Below, in pieces: positions 6,976-13,391 of a stretch of 13,391 bases of DNA. The stretch spans positions 1-13,391 of the forward strand of contig CAMZKY010000217.1 of the NCBI GenBank assembly GCA_947311455.1, read 5' to 3'. The notes beneath the pieces were generated by a model that did no database searches, had not been told where the DNA came from, and worked only from the letters and a program-made list of their open reading frames with translations. A program made the translations under genes and the position numbers. This stretch comes from an uncultured Marinosulfonomonas sp. (GTDB lineage: Bacteria > Pseudomonadota > Alphaproteobacteria > Rhodobacterales > Rhodobacteraceae). The first letter of the stretch is position 1; every line of letters starts with the position of its first letter.

Positions 6976-7566
6976 TTATTCATTCCCGATTTCTTGAAAT
7001 TCAAATCTCATTTTACGCTTAAGTGGCGCCGTTTCGTATATCTCGTCAGTCGGATGTTCTGGCTCCTCAAAGAGTGCCGTTTCTACAGGTTCTTCATCAT
7101 CACCTTCACCCACTGCCTCATCCACTGTGGCGTCTAATTCTTCAGGTGTATCCTCAACCAAATCTTCAACGGCCTCACTTTCGGCCAAATCTTCGTCCGT
7201 CAACATGCCCTTGCCGACGCGATAAATGGTTTTCACCATCTCACCCAACTTGCCCTCGGCGGCAAAATTATCACCGTAATCAACCAACCCATCAACATTG
7301 GCCAAAACCGGATCCGTTAACCATAATTTACGCAACGCCCGATTGCGCAACGCAGATGGCACGGTTTCTTTCATAAAGACGGTAAAATCATCACCGGCTT
7401 GCATGTCATCAGGTTGGGGCAAATCAAGTTCAGCCAAAACTTCATCTTCAGATTTTTCTGCCAGCTTTTCTTGCTGAAGGGTAAGAGCAGCTTGCTTTGC
7501 CTCATGCGCATCCGCTTCGGCCTCAGCCTTAACCGCGGCACGGCGTCGTGACCACGCACCGCTCAA
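6976..7566 (-). CDS. DUF3306 protein of the formate dehydrogenase locus
   Basis: A 196-residue soluble protein. The N-terminus (WSRRRAAV, followed by an Ala/Glu/Lys-rich helix to about 45) and the central block with PSALRNRALRKLWLTDPV and DGLVDYGDNF match DUF3306, a family repeatedly found beside respiratory formate dehydrogenase genes. The C-terminal half is strongly acidic and low in complexity (about 120-175, rich in Glu, Asp and Val), probably disordered. No cysteine motif, signal peptide or membrane segment is present. It overlaps the DUF3305 gene by ATGA (7563-7566) and is 3 nt from the chaperone gene, so it is probably translated as part of one assembly cassette. Biochemical function is not known. 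Confidence 0.88.
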   Translation of the reverse strand: MSGAWSRRRAAVKAEAEADAHEAKQAALTLQQEKLAEKSEDEVLAELDLPQPDDMQAGDDFTVFMKETVPSALRNRALRKLWLTDPVLANVDGLVDYGDNFAAEGKLGEMVKTIYRVGKGMLTDEDLAESEAVEDLVEDTPEELDATVDEAVGEGDDEEPVETALFEEPEHPTDEIYETAPLKRKMRFEFQEIGNE

Positions 7567-8126
7567 TGCACAGTCTCCGTCTTGGCGCCGGGCGCACGAT
7601 ACACATCTGTCGCCTGCGAGATGCGTGCATCGCCAACACCGTTCTCAACCAGATCAACACGGCGTTTATCACGCTTGCGTTTGATAAACTTTTCTTCAAT
7701 ATGATGCTCTTCAACAAAACCCTGAATAAGCGCCATCAGCGCCTCGGGCATTGGGACAAGTTCAATTATGTCTTCGCCATTATCTGCATAATCTTGCGCG
7801 TCATATGGCGAAGCCGTGGCCAGAACAATATCCAGCGGATGCGTAGCATCCTCCTCAAGTGGCACACGCATCACCACATAAATTGACGGAATCCGCGTCG
7901 CCAATTCCGTCATATAAGCTTCGGTATCCGTGCGCCACAATTCCAACGGCACGGTGGCGGCGTGATATTCAACCGCATCACCATCACGACGTAATTCACG
8001 CCAATTTTCCTGGGCCGCACCGGGCAGCACTGCAACCGCTTTCCAATTCCACTTTGCCCAACGGGTCACGCCCGGCGTTTTACGCAGGACAATACCAAGT
8101 GGCAGGGAAAGGCAGCGGTGTTGCAT
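7563..8126 (-). CDS. DUF3305 protein, first gene of the fdh unit
   Basis: A 187-residue soluble protein with the features of DUF3305: an opening block around LPLGIVLRKTPG then WAKWNWKAVAVLPG, and ELWRTDTEAY near the middle, giving a mostly beta-type N-terminal domain, followed by a basic segment around 145-160 (FIKRKRDKRR). The family accompanies fdh genes and DUF3306 but has no established activity; a role in enzyme maturation is inferred from context. The start ATG is supported by family-like N-terminal residues but has no recognisable Shine-Dalgarno: the 25 nt before it are AT-rich (AAGAATTAAATATTT). Translation may be weak, leaderless or activated. It overlaps the DUF3306 gene by ATGA. 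Confidence 0.88.
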   Translation of the reverse strand: MQHRCLSLPLGIVLRKTPGVTRWAKWNWKAVAVLPGAAQENWRELRRDGDAVEYHAATVPLELWRTDTEAYMTELATRIPSIYVVMRVPLEEDATHPLDIVLATASPYDAQDYADNGEDIIELVPMPEALMALIQGFVEEHHIEEKFIKRKRDKRRVDLVENGVGDARISQATDVYRAPGAKTETVH

Positions 8127-8476
8127 AAATATTTAATTCTTAATTTGTTTCAAGGCACGGTGCGCCATACGGTGAACCGCAAGCAACATTCTCAAGATGG
8201 ATGATGCGCATGGCATCGCAAAGCAGGAATTGTGACATTCTGTCATATTATGCAAAATCAGGACATTATGACCCCGCTATCTCCGCTCGGCATCGCAACA
8301 AGGCCAGAATGACCAACCTTGCTATTCCAACTAATTTTGTCGCCTTTTTTCAATGGCAATCCATGGAGAATCACTAAGGTATAGAAAGGGGTTTACCCCA
8401 GACCGGTTTGCAGAATAAGTGGAAAGGAAAACTGCGATAAAACCGCGAGATACTTGACGATCCAAGGGGGGTAATA
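8127..8476. promoter_or_regulatory. 350-nt divergent intergenic control region of the fdh locus
   Basis: No coding potential was seen here. The region separates the leftward fdh unit from the rightward polyferredoxin gene and must hold the promoters of both. Visible elements: a perfect palindrome TGACA-TTC-TGTCA (8233-8245); GTCATA...TATGAC overlapping it (8242-8272); CGGTGAACCG (8170-8179); GGGGT-TT-ACCCC (8388-8399); a 10-nt direct repeat GGCATCGCAA (8212-8221 and 8289-8298); and CAAGG...CCTTG arms (8299-8321). No convincing sigma70 -35/-10 pair, no TTGA-N6-TCAA FNR site and no sigma54 site were found by eye. Confidence 0.6.
8233..8245. promoter_or_regulatory. candidate operator palindrome TGACA-N3-TGTCA
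   Basis: A perfect 5-bp-arm palindrome with 3-bp centre, 107 nt upstream of the DUF3305 start and about 230 nt upstream of the polyferredoxin start. Its symmetry and place in a divergent control region fit a dimeric regulator site. The regulator is unknown; no regulatory gene lies in the window. Confidence 0.4.
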
Positions 8477-8479
8477 TTG
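8464..8479 (+). promoter_or_regulatory. ribosome binding site fixing a TTG start
   Basis: AAGGGGGG at 8464-8471 lies 5 nt before a TTG at 8477-8479. There is no ATG or GTG at a matching position, and the TTG gives the family-like N-terminus of the polyferredoxin. The purine run also ends a CTTG-N6-CAAG palindrome (8453-8466). Confidence 0.7.
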
Positions 8480-10432
8480 TCTAAGACATTGATTTTATGC
8501 GATTGTTTGGGGTCTCAAACGATTGACTCAAAAACACTTTCCACAAATTGCGATATGACCTGTTCCAAGGTTTACACCTCGCTTTGCACGACACAGCTCG
8601 CCAACGCCGCGACCCTAATTGAACAGGGCAATGCCGTAATTGCGTGCCGTCAGGAACAAGCCCTGTTCGAAGAATTAGCCGACGAAATTGGCGCCAAACC
8701 CCCTGAATTTGTCGATATACGCAACCGCGCTGGATGGGCAGAAAATGGCGGTAAATCCGGGCCTAAAATGGCCGCTTTGATTGCCGAATCGCAACTGCCA
8801 CAACCAGAGCAAAAAACGTTTGATATTACCTCTTATGGGCAGTGCCTGATTACTGGCCCATCTGAAATTGCCCTTGCCGCTGCCAGTCAGCTTGCAGAAA
8901 GTTTAAGCGTGACGGTGTTGTTGGACACTCAATCTGATGCCCCGCTCTCGCCTGATTTTGACATCATCATCGGACGCCTGAAATCCGCCACTGGCACGTT
9001 AAGCAATTTCAAAGTTCGACTAGATGCTTTGCAGATTCCAACGCCCGGCGGGCGCGGTGAAACCCGCTTTTCAGAACCCAAAGACGGTGCGATTTCTCAT
9101 TGCGAAATTATCCTTGATCTAAGCGGCAACACAGCTTTGTTTTCCACGCCCGACAAACGCGACGGATATTTGCGTGCCGATCCGCGTGTTCCGGCCCAGG
9201 TGTCTGACGCAGTGTTCAAGGCCGCGCAAATGACGGGCACCTTTGAAAAACCACTTTATGTAGCTGTGGCTAACCACATCTGCGCTCATTCTCGCGCACA
9301 AATTACCGGCTGTTCAAACTGTATTAACGCCTGCCTTACGGGTGCAATCACCCCTGATGGCGATCATGTCACCATTGACCCAATGATCTGCGCAGGCTGC
9401 GGGGCCTGTGCCGCATTATGTCCGTCTGGCGCCATTACATTCGAGGCCCCGCCAACATCATTCCTGATCAAACGCATTGAAACCCTTGCACAAACTTATC
9501 TGGCGGCAGGCGGAAAATCTCCGCGCTTATTGGTTTGCGATGAGACGCACGGCGCGGAAATGATCGCATTATCCGCACGGTACGGGCGTGGATTACCCAG
9601 TGATGTAATCCCCCTTGAGATCAGTGCACTAACCACATTTGGTCACGCCGAAATGCTGGCGGCACTTGCCCTTGGATTTGTTGCCGTTGATCTGCTGCTT
9701 TCCCCCAAAACCGAAAGCGATCCGTTAGAGCACGAACGCGCCTTGGCCCAAGCCATTGCAAAAACGGCATCAATACGAATGTTGGATATCACTGATCCCG
9801 ATGCTCTGAGCGATGCACTATATGGCCAAAAAACCACCCATAAAGCCCCTGATCCAATATTGCCAATTGGGGATCGCCGGCAAATCACCCGCCTTGCGGC
9901 AACGGCCCTAAACGGTAAATCCGAAACACCGATCCTACTTCCCCAAGGTGCGCCTTATGGCAAGGTGAATGTTGATCAGGACGCCTGCACTTTGTGTCTG
10001 TCTTGTGTTTCCTTGTGCCCCAGCGGCGCAATAATGGATAACCCTGACGCACCGCAACTGAAATTTCAGGAAGACGCCTGTTTGCAATGCGGCCTTTGCA
10101 CCCGTGCCTGCCCCGAAAACGCGATTACCTTGCAACCGCAATTAAACCTGTCCGACAGCGCCCTTTCGCAAGTGGTGTTGAACGAGGAAGCCCCCTTTGC
10201 CTGCATATCCTGCGGGTCGCTGTTCGGGGTGAAATCCACCATTGATAAGATCATCGAAAAACTGGAAGGCAAGCACCCGATGTTTGCCGAATCCGATTCA
10301 GGCAAGCTGATCCAGATGTGCGATAAGTGCCGCGTTGAAACCCATTACCATGCAACCGACAACCCGTTTCAATCAAAAACACGCCCGCCAACCCGCACCA
10401 CCGCCGACTATTTAAAACGGCGGGATCACTGA
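8477..10432 (+). CDS. polyferredoxin-type 4Fe-4S protein of the formate dehydrogenase locus
   Basis: A 651-residue soluble iron-sulfur protein starting at TTG. The N-terminal 110 residues are Cys-rich (8, 10, 25, 29, 37, 57) with a VIACRQEQ segment like the start of HdrA-type proteins. A first ferredoxin-like pair follows: Cys269, 279, 282, 286 (irregular spacing) and Cys305, 308, 311, 315. A middle region (about 325-490) has no clusters. A second regular pair is Cys504, 507, 510, 514 and Cys535, 538, 541, 545. The C-terminus has CxxC at 576-579 and again at 615-618, possibly a zinc or Fe-S site. No signal peptide, so cytoplasmic. By neighbourhood it belongs to a family found divergent from or beside DUF3305/DUF3306 and fdh genes; an electron donor or Fe-S/cofactor maturation role is inferred. 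The end overlaps the convergent cytochrome gene by 7 nt. Confidence 0.9.
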   Translation: MSKTLILCDCLGSQTIDSKTLSTNCDMTCSKVYTSLCTTQLANAATLIEQGNAVIACRQEQALFEELADEIGAKPPEFVDIRNRAGWAENGGKSGPKMAALIAESQLPQPEQKTFDITSYGQCLITGPSEIALAAASQLAESLSVTVLLDTQSDAPLSPDFDIIIGRLKSATGTLSNFKVRLDALQIPTPGGRGETRFSEPKDGAISHCEIILDLSGNTALFSTPDKRDGYLRADPRVPAQVSDAVFKAAQMTGTFEKPLYVAVANHICAHSRAQITGCSNCINACLTGAITPDGDHVTIDPMICAGCGACAALCPSGAITFEAPPTSFLIKRIETLAQTYLAAGGKSPRLLVCDETHGAEMIALSARYGRGLPSDVIPLEISALTTFGHAEMLAALALGFVAVDLLLSPKTESDPLEHERALAQAIAKTASIRMLDITDPDALSDALYGQKTTHKAPDPILPIGDRRQITRLAATALNGKSETPILLPQGAPYGKVNVDQDACTLCLSCVSLCPSGAIMDNPDAPQLKFQEDACLQCGLCTRACPENAITLQPQLNLSDSALSQVVLNEEAPFACISCGSLFGVKSTIDKIIEKLEGKHPMFAESDSGKLIQMCDKCRVETHYHATDNPFQSKTRPPTRTTADYLKRRDH

Positions 10433-11187
10433 TGCATAACCAACGCCGCGCCAAGGTCTGCGGGCTGAATGGTATGGGCATAGGTCAAGATATCCAGAAC
10501 CTCGGTTTCCGTCATGGTCAGGGGGTGGATCGTCGGTGGATGCGCAGGATCAAACGGTTCGGTAATTCCGTCAATTTGCATAATAACCGGATGCGGGCGG
10601 CGCAGGTAAAATGTTTCAAACCGCTGCTGCCAATCATCCAGACTACGCAACAATGCAAAAGACGGCGTCGACCCGATACCTTGCATTTTGTTGCGTTCAC
10701 CAATCACATGACAGCGACCGCAATTGGTAAAGGCAAGGGTTTCACCAAGGGCAGCATTGCCACCGAACCCCTCAAACTCGACTTCTTTTTCGGCGGTGGT
10801 AATCAAGGTAAAAACTTGCTTTCCATTTGGCGAAAACTGTTCAATCGTGCGTTTTCCAACGTCGGAGACCAGCCAATCCACAAACCGCTGCGCCTTTTTG
10901 TGACGCGGGCCGTTTCCTTCGGTCAGCCCGAAGGAATAGACATTGCCAAGGCCTTGAAAAACCGGTTCCCCTTCGCCGCTTGTACTAAAATAGGCCTCGC
11001 CATTCTCGGCGGTTTTGACGTCAACCAGCACCCCGGTTTTAAGCGAAAACCGCGGCAGCAAGAATTTAATAAAACCGCTATCTATCAAAGCCTTAGGAGA
11101 TTTCAAACTAAAATCTTTATCCTGTGCCGCGCCTTGACCAGGCAAAATACAAGCGATGGAAATGGCGGCTATAAGAATGCGGAACAT
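10426..11187 (-). CDS. exported fusion of a TupA-like binding-protein domain and cytochrome c
   Basis: A 253-residue protein with a Sec signal peptide (about 1-21). Residues 31-57, with DSGFIKFLLPRFSLKTGV, resemble the N-terminus of tungstate/molybdate substrate-binding proteins (TupA type). Residues 80-130, with AQRFVDWLVSDVGKRTIEQF, resemble their C-terminal part. The roughly 120 residues that normally lie between, holding the second lobe, are missing. From about 140 a mono-haem cytochrome c domain follows: CGRCH at 156-160 binds the haem, the last helix is near 226-240 (TETEVLDILTYAHTI), and Met203 or Met225 are candidate distal ligands. The ATG has AGGAA at 8 nt. It is divergent from mrp (94 nt) and convergent with the polyferredoxin gene. 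Probable role: a periplasmic electron carrier or oxyanion-linked redox protein of the FDH system; this is inference. Haem domain is sure, binding-protein similarity fairly sure. Confidence 0.82.
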   Translation of the reverse strand: MFRILIAAISIACILPGQGAAQDKDFSLKSPKALIDSGFIKFLLPRFSLKTGVLVDVKTAENGEAYFSTSGEGEPVFQGLGNVYSFGLTEGNGPRHKKAQRFVDWLVSDVGKRTIEQFSPNGKQVFTLITTAEKEVEFEGFGGNAALGETLAFTNCGRCHVIGERNKMQGIGSTPSFALLRSLDDWQQRFETFYLRRPHPVIMQIDGITEPFDPAHPPTIHPLTMTETEVLDILTYAHTIQPADLGAALVMHQ

Positions 11188-11220
11188 GGTCGTATTTCCT
11201 TGGCTAAAAACAATCCTACA

Positions 11221-11250
11221 ACCATAATCGACAGAAAATTATCCTGTCAA
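11221..11250 (-). promoter_or_regulatory. candidate promoter of the fusion cytochrome gene
   Basis: On the minus strand TTGACA (11250-11245) is followed after 18 nt by TATGGT (11226-11221), a full -35 match with a weak -10. Transcription would begin around 11214, about 27 nt before the ATG. An interrupted palindrome, GACAG (11230-11234) and CTGTC (11244-11248), overlaps the -35 and spacer, a place where a repressor could act. Confidence 0.4.
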
Positions 11251-11281
11251 TATCCTCAATTCACCCAGCCGGAGCAGTAAA

Positions 11282-12343
11282 ATGACCCAACGAGACGACG
11301 TTTTAGCAGCCTTAAAAATGGTCAAAGCCCCCTCTGGAACCGACATCGTATCGGCCGGAATGGTTAAGGCTTTAACTGTCGATGATGGCACCGTGCGCTT
11401 TGTTTTGGAGATAAACCCCACACAAGCCAAAGCCATGGAAGCCGTCAGCGCCGAGGCGAAATCCGTGATCGAAGCGTTGGATGGCGTTTCCTCGGTTTCC
11501 GTGGTGCTTACCGCCCACAGCACACCAACGGCACCACCTGATTTAACATCCCACAAAAAATCCGAGCCAACCGGCCCCCAGAAAATCCCCGGTGTGGAAC
11601 GCATCATCGCCATTGCATCGGGCAAAGGCGGCGTTGGGAAATCCACGCTTTCCGTTAATCTGGCCGTGGCCTTGGCCGCCGAGGGAAAACGTGTTGGCCT
11701 GCTGGATGCCGATGTCTTTGGCCCCTCACAGCCGCGCATGTTGGGCGTTTCGGGCCGCCCCGCATCACCCGACGGAAAAACCATTTTACCCCTACGCAAT
11801 CACGGCGTCACCATGATGTCGATCGGCCTGATGACCAATGAGGACGAAGCCGTTGTTTGGCGTGGCCCAATGTTAATCGGTGCCCTGCAGCAGATGTTAA
11901 ACCAGGTGCAATGGGGCGCATTGGATGTGTTGATCGTTGATCTGCCCCCTGGCACGGGCGATGTGCAAATGACACTGGCCCAAAAGGCGGAAATCACCGG
12001 TGCGATCATCGTTTCCACGCCGCAAGATATCGCCTTGATAGATGCGCGCAAAGGTATTGATATGTTCAACAAACTTGGCACACCAATTTTGGGCATGGTG
12101 GAAAATATGTCTTACCAGATTTGCTCCCATTGTGGCGAAAAAGAACACCCGTTTGGCCATGGTGGCGTTGCTGCCGAGGCCGAAAAAATGGGAGTGCCTT
12201 TGCTGGCCGAATTGCCGTTGCATGTTGATATTCGTATTGCATCCGACGGCGGTGCCCCTATCGTGGTTTCCAAACCAGGGTCGCCGCAAGCGCAGGCCTT
12301 TCGTGACCTCGCACAGCGCCTGATCAAGGACGGAACCATATGA
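11282..12343 (+). CDS. mrp: Mrp/NBP35-type P-loop Fe-S cluster carrier ATPase
   Basis: A 353-residue cytoplasmic protein. Residues 1-80 form a MIP18/DUF59-type N-terminal domain; a linker rich in Pro and Thr follows. The ATPase core has the deviant Walker A SGKGGVGKST (113-122, Lys115 and Lys120), the LLDADVFGPSQPRM block (140-153) and DLPPGTGD (220-227). The CxxC pair Cys281/Cys284 is the Fe-S bridging site of dimers in this family. Mrp/ApbC proteins carry and transfer [4Fe-4S] clusters; a partner role here in loading the many clusters of the FDH proteins is inferred from position. The ATG is preceded by GGAG at 7 nt. It overlaps the next gene by ATGA and diverges from the cytochrome fusion gene. 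Some genomes hold mrp as a stand-alone housekeeping gene, so this may not be FDH-specific. Confidence 0.95.
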   Translation: MTQRDDVLAALKMVKAPSGTDIVSAGMVKALTVDDGTVRFVLEINPTQAKAMEAVSAEAKSVIEALDGVSSVSVVLTAHSTPTAPPDLTSHKKSEPTGPQKIPGVERIIAIASGKGGVGKSTLSVNLAVALAAEGKRVGLLDADVFGPSQPRMLGVSGRPASPDGKTILPLRNHGVTMMSIGLMTNEDEAVVWRGPMLIGALQQMLNQVQWGALDVLIVDLPPGTGDVQMTLAQKAEITGAIIVSTPQDIALIDARKGIDMFNKLGTPILGMVENMSYQICSHCGEKEHPFGHGGVAAEAEKMGVPLLAELPLHVDIRIASDGGAPIVVSKPGSPQAQAFRDLAQRLIKDGTI

Positions 12344-13092
12344 TCGACAACATTTTTGAACGCCAAGAACCCGCCAGTTTTCCACCATTGTTCACAGGTA
12401 AAGCCGTTATCGGTAAAACCGATCCGTTCGACAAGGCCTGCACAGAAGCAATGATTGGCTGCGATGCAGGCCTTTTGGTGCATAACGTAACACCGGATCA
12501 ACTGCGGGCCGCGATCGTATTTGCCCCTGAAACCCCGCTAGAGCAAGCCATGACCGCCATTATCGCCTGTGGTGTTGGATTTCAAAATGCCCTTGGCGCA
12601 CTGGCCCCGCCCGAGGTTGCGGTGCATCTGGGTTGGCAGGGTGAAATCTATGTCAACGGCGCACAAGCCGGGCGCATTCGGATGGCTGCGTCCGACCCTG
12701 ACCCGATGGCCGAACCTAATTGGTTGGTGGTTGGCATCGAAATTGATTTATTACCACAAGGCGCAGCAGAAACGGGTGAAAATCCGAACCTGACCTGCCT
12801 GATGATGGAAGGCTGCGGTGATGTGTCTCCGATCCGTCTTTTAGAAAGCTGGTCACGCCACACACTGGTTTGGATCAACGAAACCGAAACCGACGGCACC
12901 CGCGCGATACATGAATTTTGGCGTGGTTTGGTCAGGGATATAGGCGAAAAAATTACGCTCACTGTAAATGGTGAACCCACCACTGGCACCTTTATGGGTG
13001 TCGACGAAAATTTCGGCATGCTTTTACGCACTGGCGACGACACCCGCCTGATCCCGATGACCACCTGCCTTGAAAACGGAGACAGCCAATGA
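12340..13092 (+). CDS. biotin/lipoate protein ligase-like protein, probably lacking catalytic residues
   Basis: A 250-residue soluble protein with the fold pattern of the BirA/LplA/LipB family: residues 40-140 contain APETPLEQAM, ALGALAPPEVAVHLGW and IYVNGAQAGRIRM, matching the WP-(N/D)-x-(I/L)-x-VNG core; residues 205-240 (EPTTGTFMGVDENFGMLLR) match the SH3-like C-terminal domain of BirA-type ligases. The GRGRxGR adenylate loop is not seen, and the position of the catalytic Lys of the rKxxGIL motif holds Ala-Gln (around 108-109). It may therefore bind a cofactor or protein without ligating. ATGA overlaps on both sides (with mrp and the DUF6505 gene) suggest a three-gene cassette. Comparable genes occur near formate dehydrogenase loci of Rhodobacterales, as I recall; function unknown. 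Confidence 0.8.
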   Translation: MIDNIFERQEPASFPPLFTGKAVIGKTDPFDKACTEAMIGCDAGLLVHNVTPDQLRAAIVFAPETPLEQAMTAIIACGVGFQNALGALAPPEVAVHLGWQGEIYVNGAQAGRIRMAASDPDPMAEPNWLVVGIEIDLLPQGAAETGENPNLTCLMMEGCGDVSPIRLLESWSRHTLVWINETETDGTRAIHEFWRGLVRDIGEKITLTVNGEPTTGTFMGVDENFGMLLRTGDDTRLIPMTTCLENGDSQ

Positions 13093-13391
13093 ACCTAGCC
13101 CGCGCCATTCATTTTGACGAAAGTGATACCAAAGTCTTTCACACCCCCGACCGCACCGGCGAATGGGCCATATCCGGGGGATTTGAATTTTCCAATTGGG
13201 GCGAAGGCGATCTAACAGGCAAAGCGCGGCAAGCATTTTCAAACGGGTGGCTGGGGCTGGAAACCTTTGGGCGGGTTACTTTTGTTGCCGTCACCAAAAT
13301 AGAACAGAGCGAATTTGACGCATTAGCCCAACGCTTGGCCCAGCATTTTGTCGATATTTACGGCGCGCCCTCGGTGGATGACGCCATGCCC
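13089..13391 (+). CDS. DUF6505-like protein, 3' end cut by window edge
   Basis: The ATG at 13089 shares ATGA with the stop of the ligase-like gene, and the frame is open for 101 codons to the window edge. The protein begins MNLARAIHFDESDTKVF, followed by GEWAISGGFEF and a WLGLETFGRVTFV block, which I recognise as the DUF6505 type from the neighbourhood of biotin/lipoate-ligase-like genes in Rhodobacterales. It is soluble, without signal peptide, membrane segment or cysteine in the visible part. Function is not known. The position argues that it works with the ligase-like protein and perhaps Mrp. The family name is from recall and less certain than the reading frame. Confidence 0.75.
   Translation, partial: MNLARAIHFDESDTKVFHTPDRTGEWAISGGFEFSNWGEGDLTGKARQAFSNGWLGLETFGRVTFVAVTKIEQSEFDALAQRLAQHFVDIYGAPSVDDAMP

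Noticed and set aside
8231..8246. CRP-type site at TGTGACATTCTGTCAT
   Set aside because: The left half fits TGTGA but the right half does not fit TCACA at the required spacing.
8453..8466. FNR-type site near TTGACGATCCAA
   Set aside because: Spacing and right half do not fit TTGA-N6-TCAA.
10432..11280. A 282-codon plus-strand frame whose ATG overlaps the polyferredoxin stop
   Set aside because: It is antisense to a frame with a clear signal peptide and a CGRCH haem motif; its own translation is basic and shows no domain.
11239..11799. A 186-codon minus-strand frame opposite mrp
   Set aside because: Antisense shadow of the well-defined Mrp coding sequence, without a recognisable motif or ribosome binding site.

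Overview
The window reads as part of a chromosome from an alphaproteobacterium, most likely Rhodobacterales (Roseobacter-like). Base composition is near 50% GC. The gene set (a long n-region Tat formate dehydrogenase alpha subunit, DUF3305, DUF3306, a small formate-dehydrogenase-region Tat protein, and a biotin/lipoate-ligase-like gene followed by DUF6505) is one I associate with that order. This is an inference from family recognition, not a database result.

Almost everything belongs to one respiratory, periplasm-facing, membrane-anchored formate dehydrogenase (FDH) locus. A long minus-strand unit runs right to left from about 8126 to beyond position 1: DUF3305, DUF3306, TorD-type chaperone, small Tat protein, FdhA (Mo/W-bisMGD catalytic subunit, Cys type), FdhB (four [4Fe-4S] clusters), FdhC (cytochrome b556), then a NarI/DsrM/HdrE-like five-helix membrane cytochrome b and a DsrK/HdrD-like iron-sulfur protein cut by the left edge. 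Many junctions are ATGA overlaps or gaps of a few bases, so co-transcription is likely. Larger gaps lie between fdhB and fdhC (97 nt, with a strong hairpin) and between the small Tat gene and fdhA (84 nt, with a 15-nt repeat shared with the fdhA coding sequence).

A 350-nt gene-free region (8127-8476) separates this unit from a divergent plus-strand gene for a 651-residue polyferredoxin. That gene starts at TTG behind a strong ribosome binding site. It ends tail to tail (7-nt overlap) with a minus-strand gene for an exported protein that joins a shortened tungstate/molybdate-type substrate-binding domain to a c-type haem domain. Divergent from that, on the plus strand, come mrp (P-loop Fe-S carrier), a biotin/lipoate-ligase-like protein and a DUF6505 protein cut by the right edge, the three joined by ATGA overlaps.

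Working model: formate is oxidised in the periplasm by FdhA, electrons pass through FdhB to the haems of FdhC and to quinone. The chaperone, DUF3305/3306, polyferredoxin and possibly Mrp serve cofactor and Fe-S assembly. The two least expected elements are the DsrMK/HdrED-like pair translationally coupled to fdhC, which could link the quinone pool or FDH to a cytoplasmic thiol/disulfide or Fe-S partner, and the binding-protein/cytochrome c fusion, which suggests an oxyanion-related periplasmic redox or sensing role. No tRNA, rRNA, insertion sequence, CRISPR array or clear intrinsic terminator was seen.
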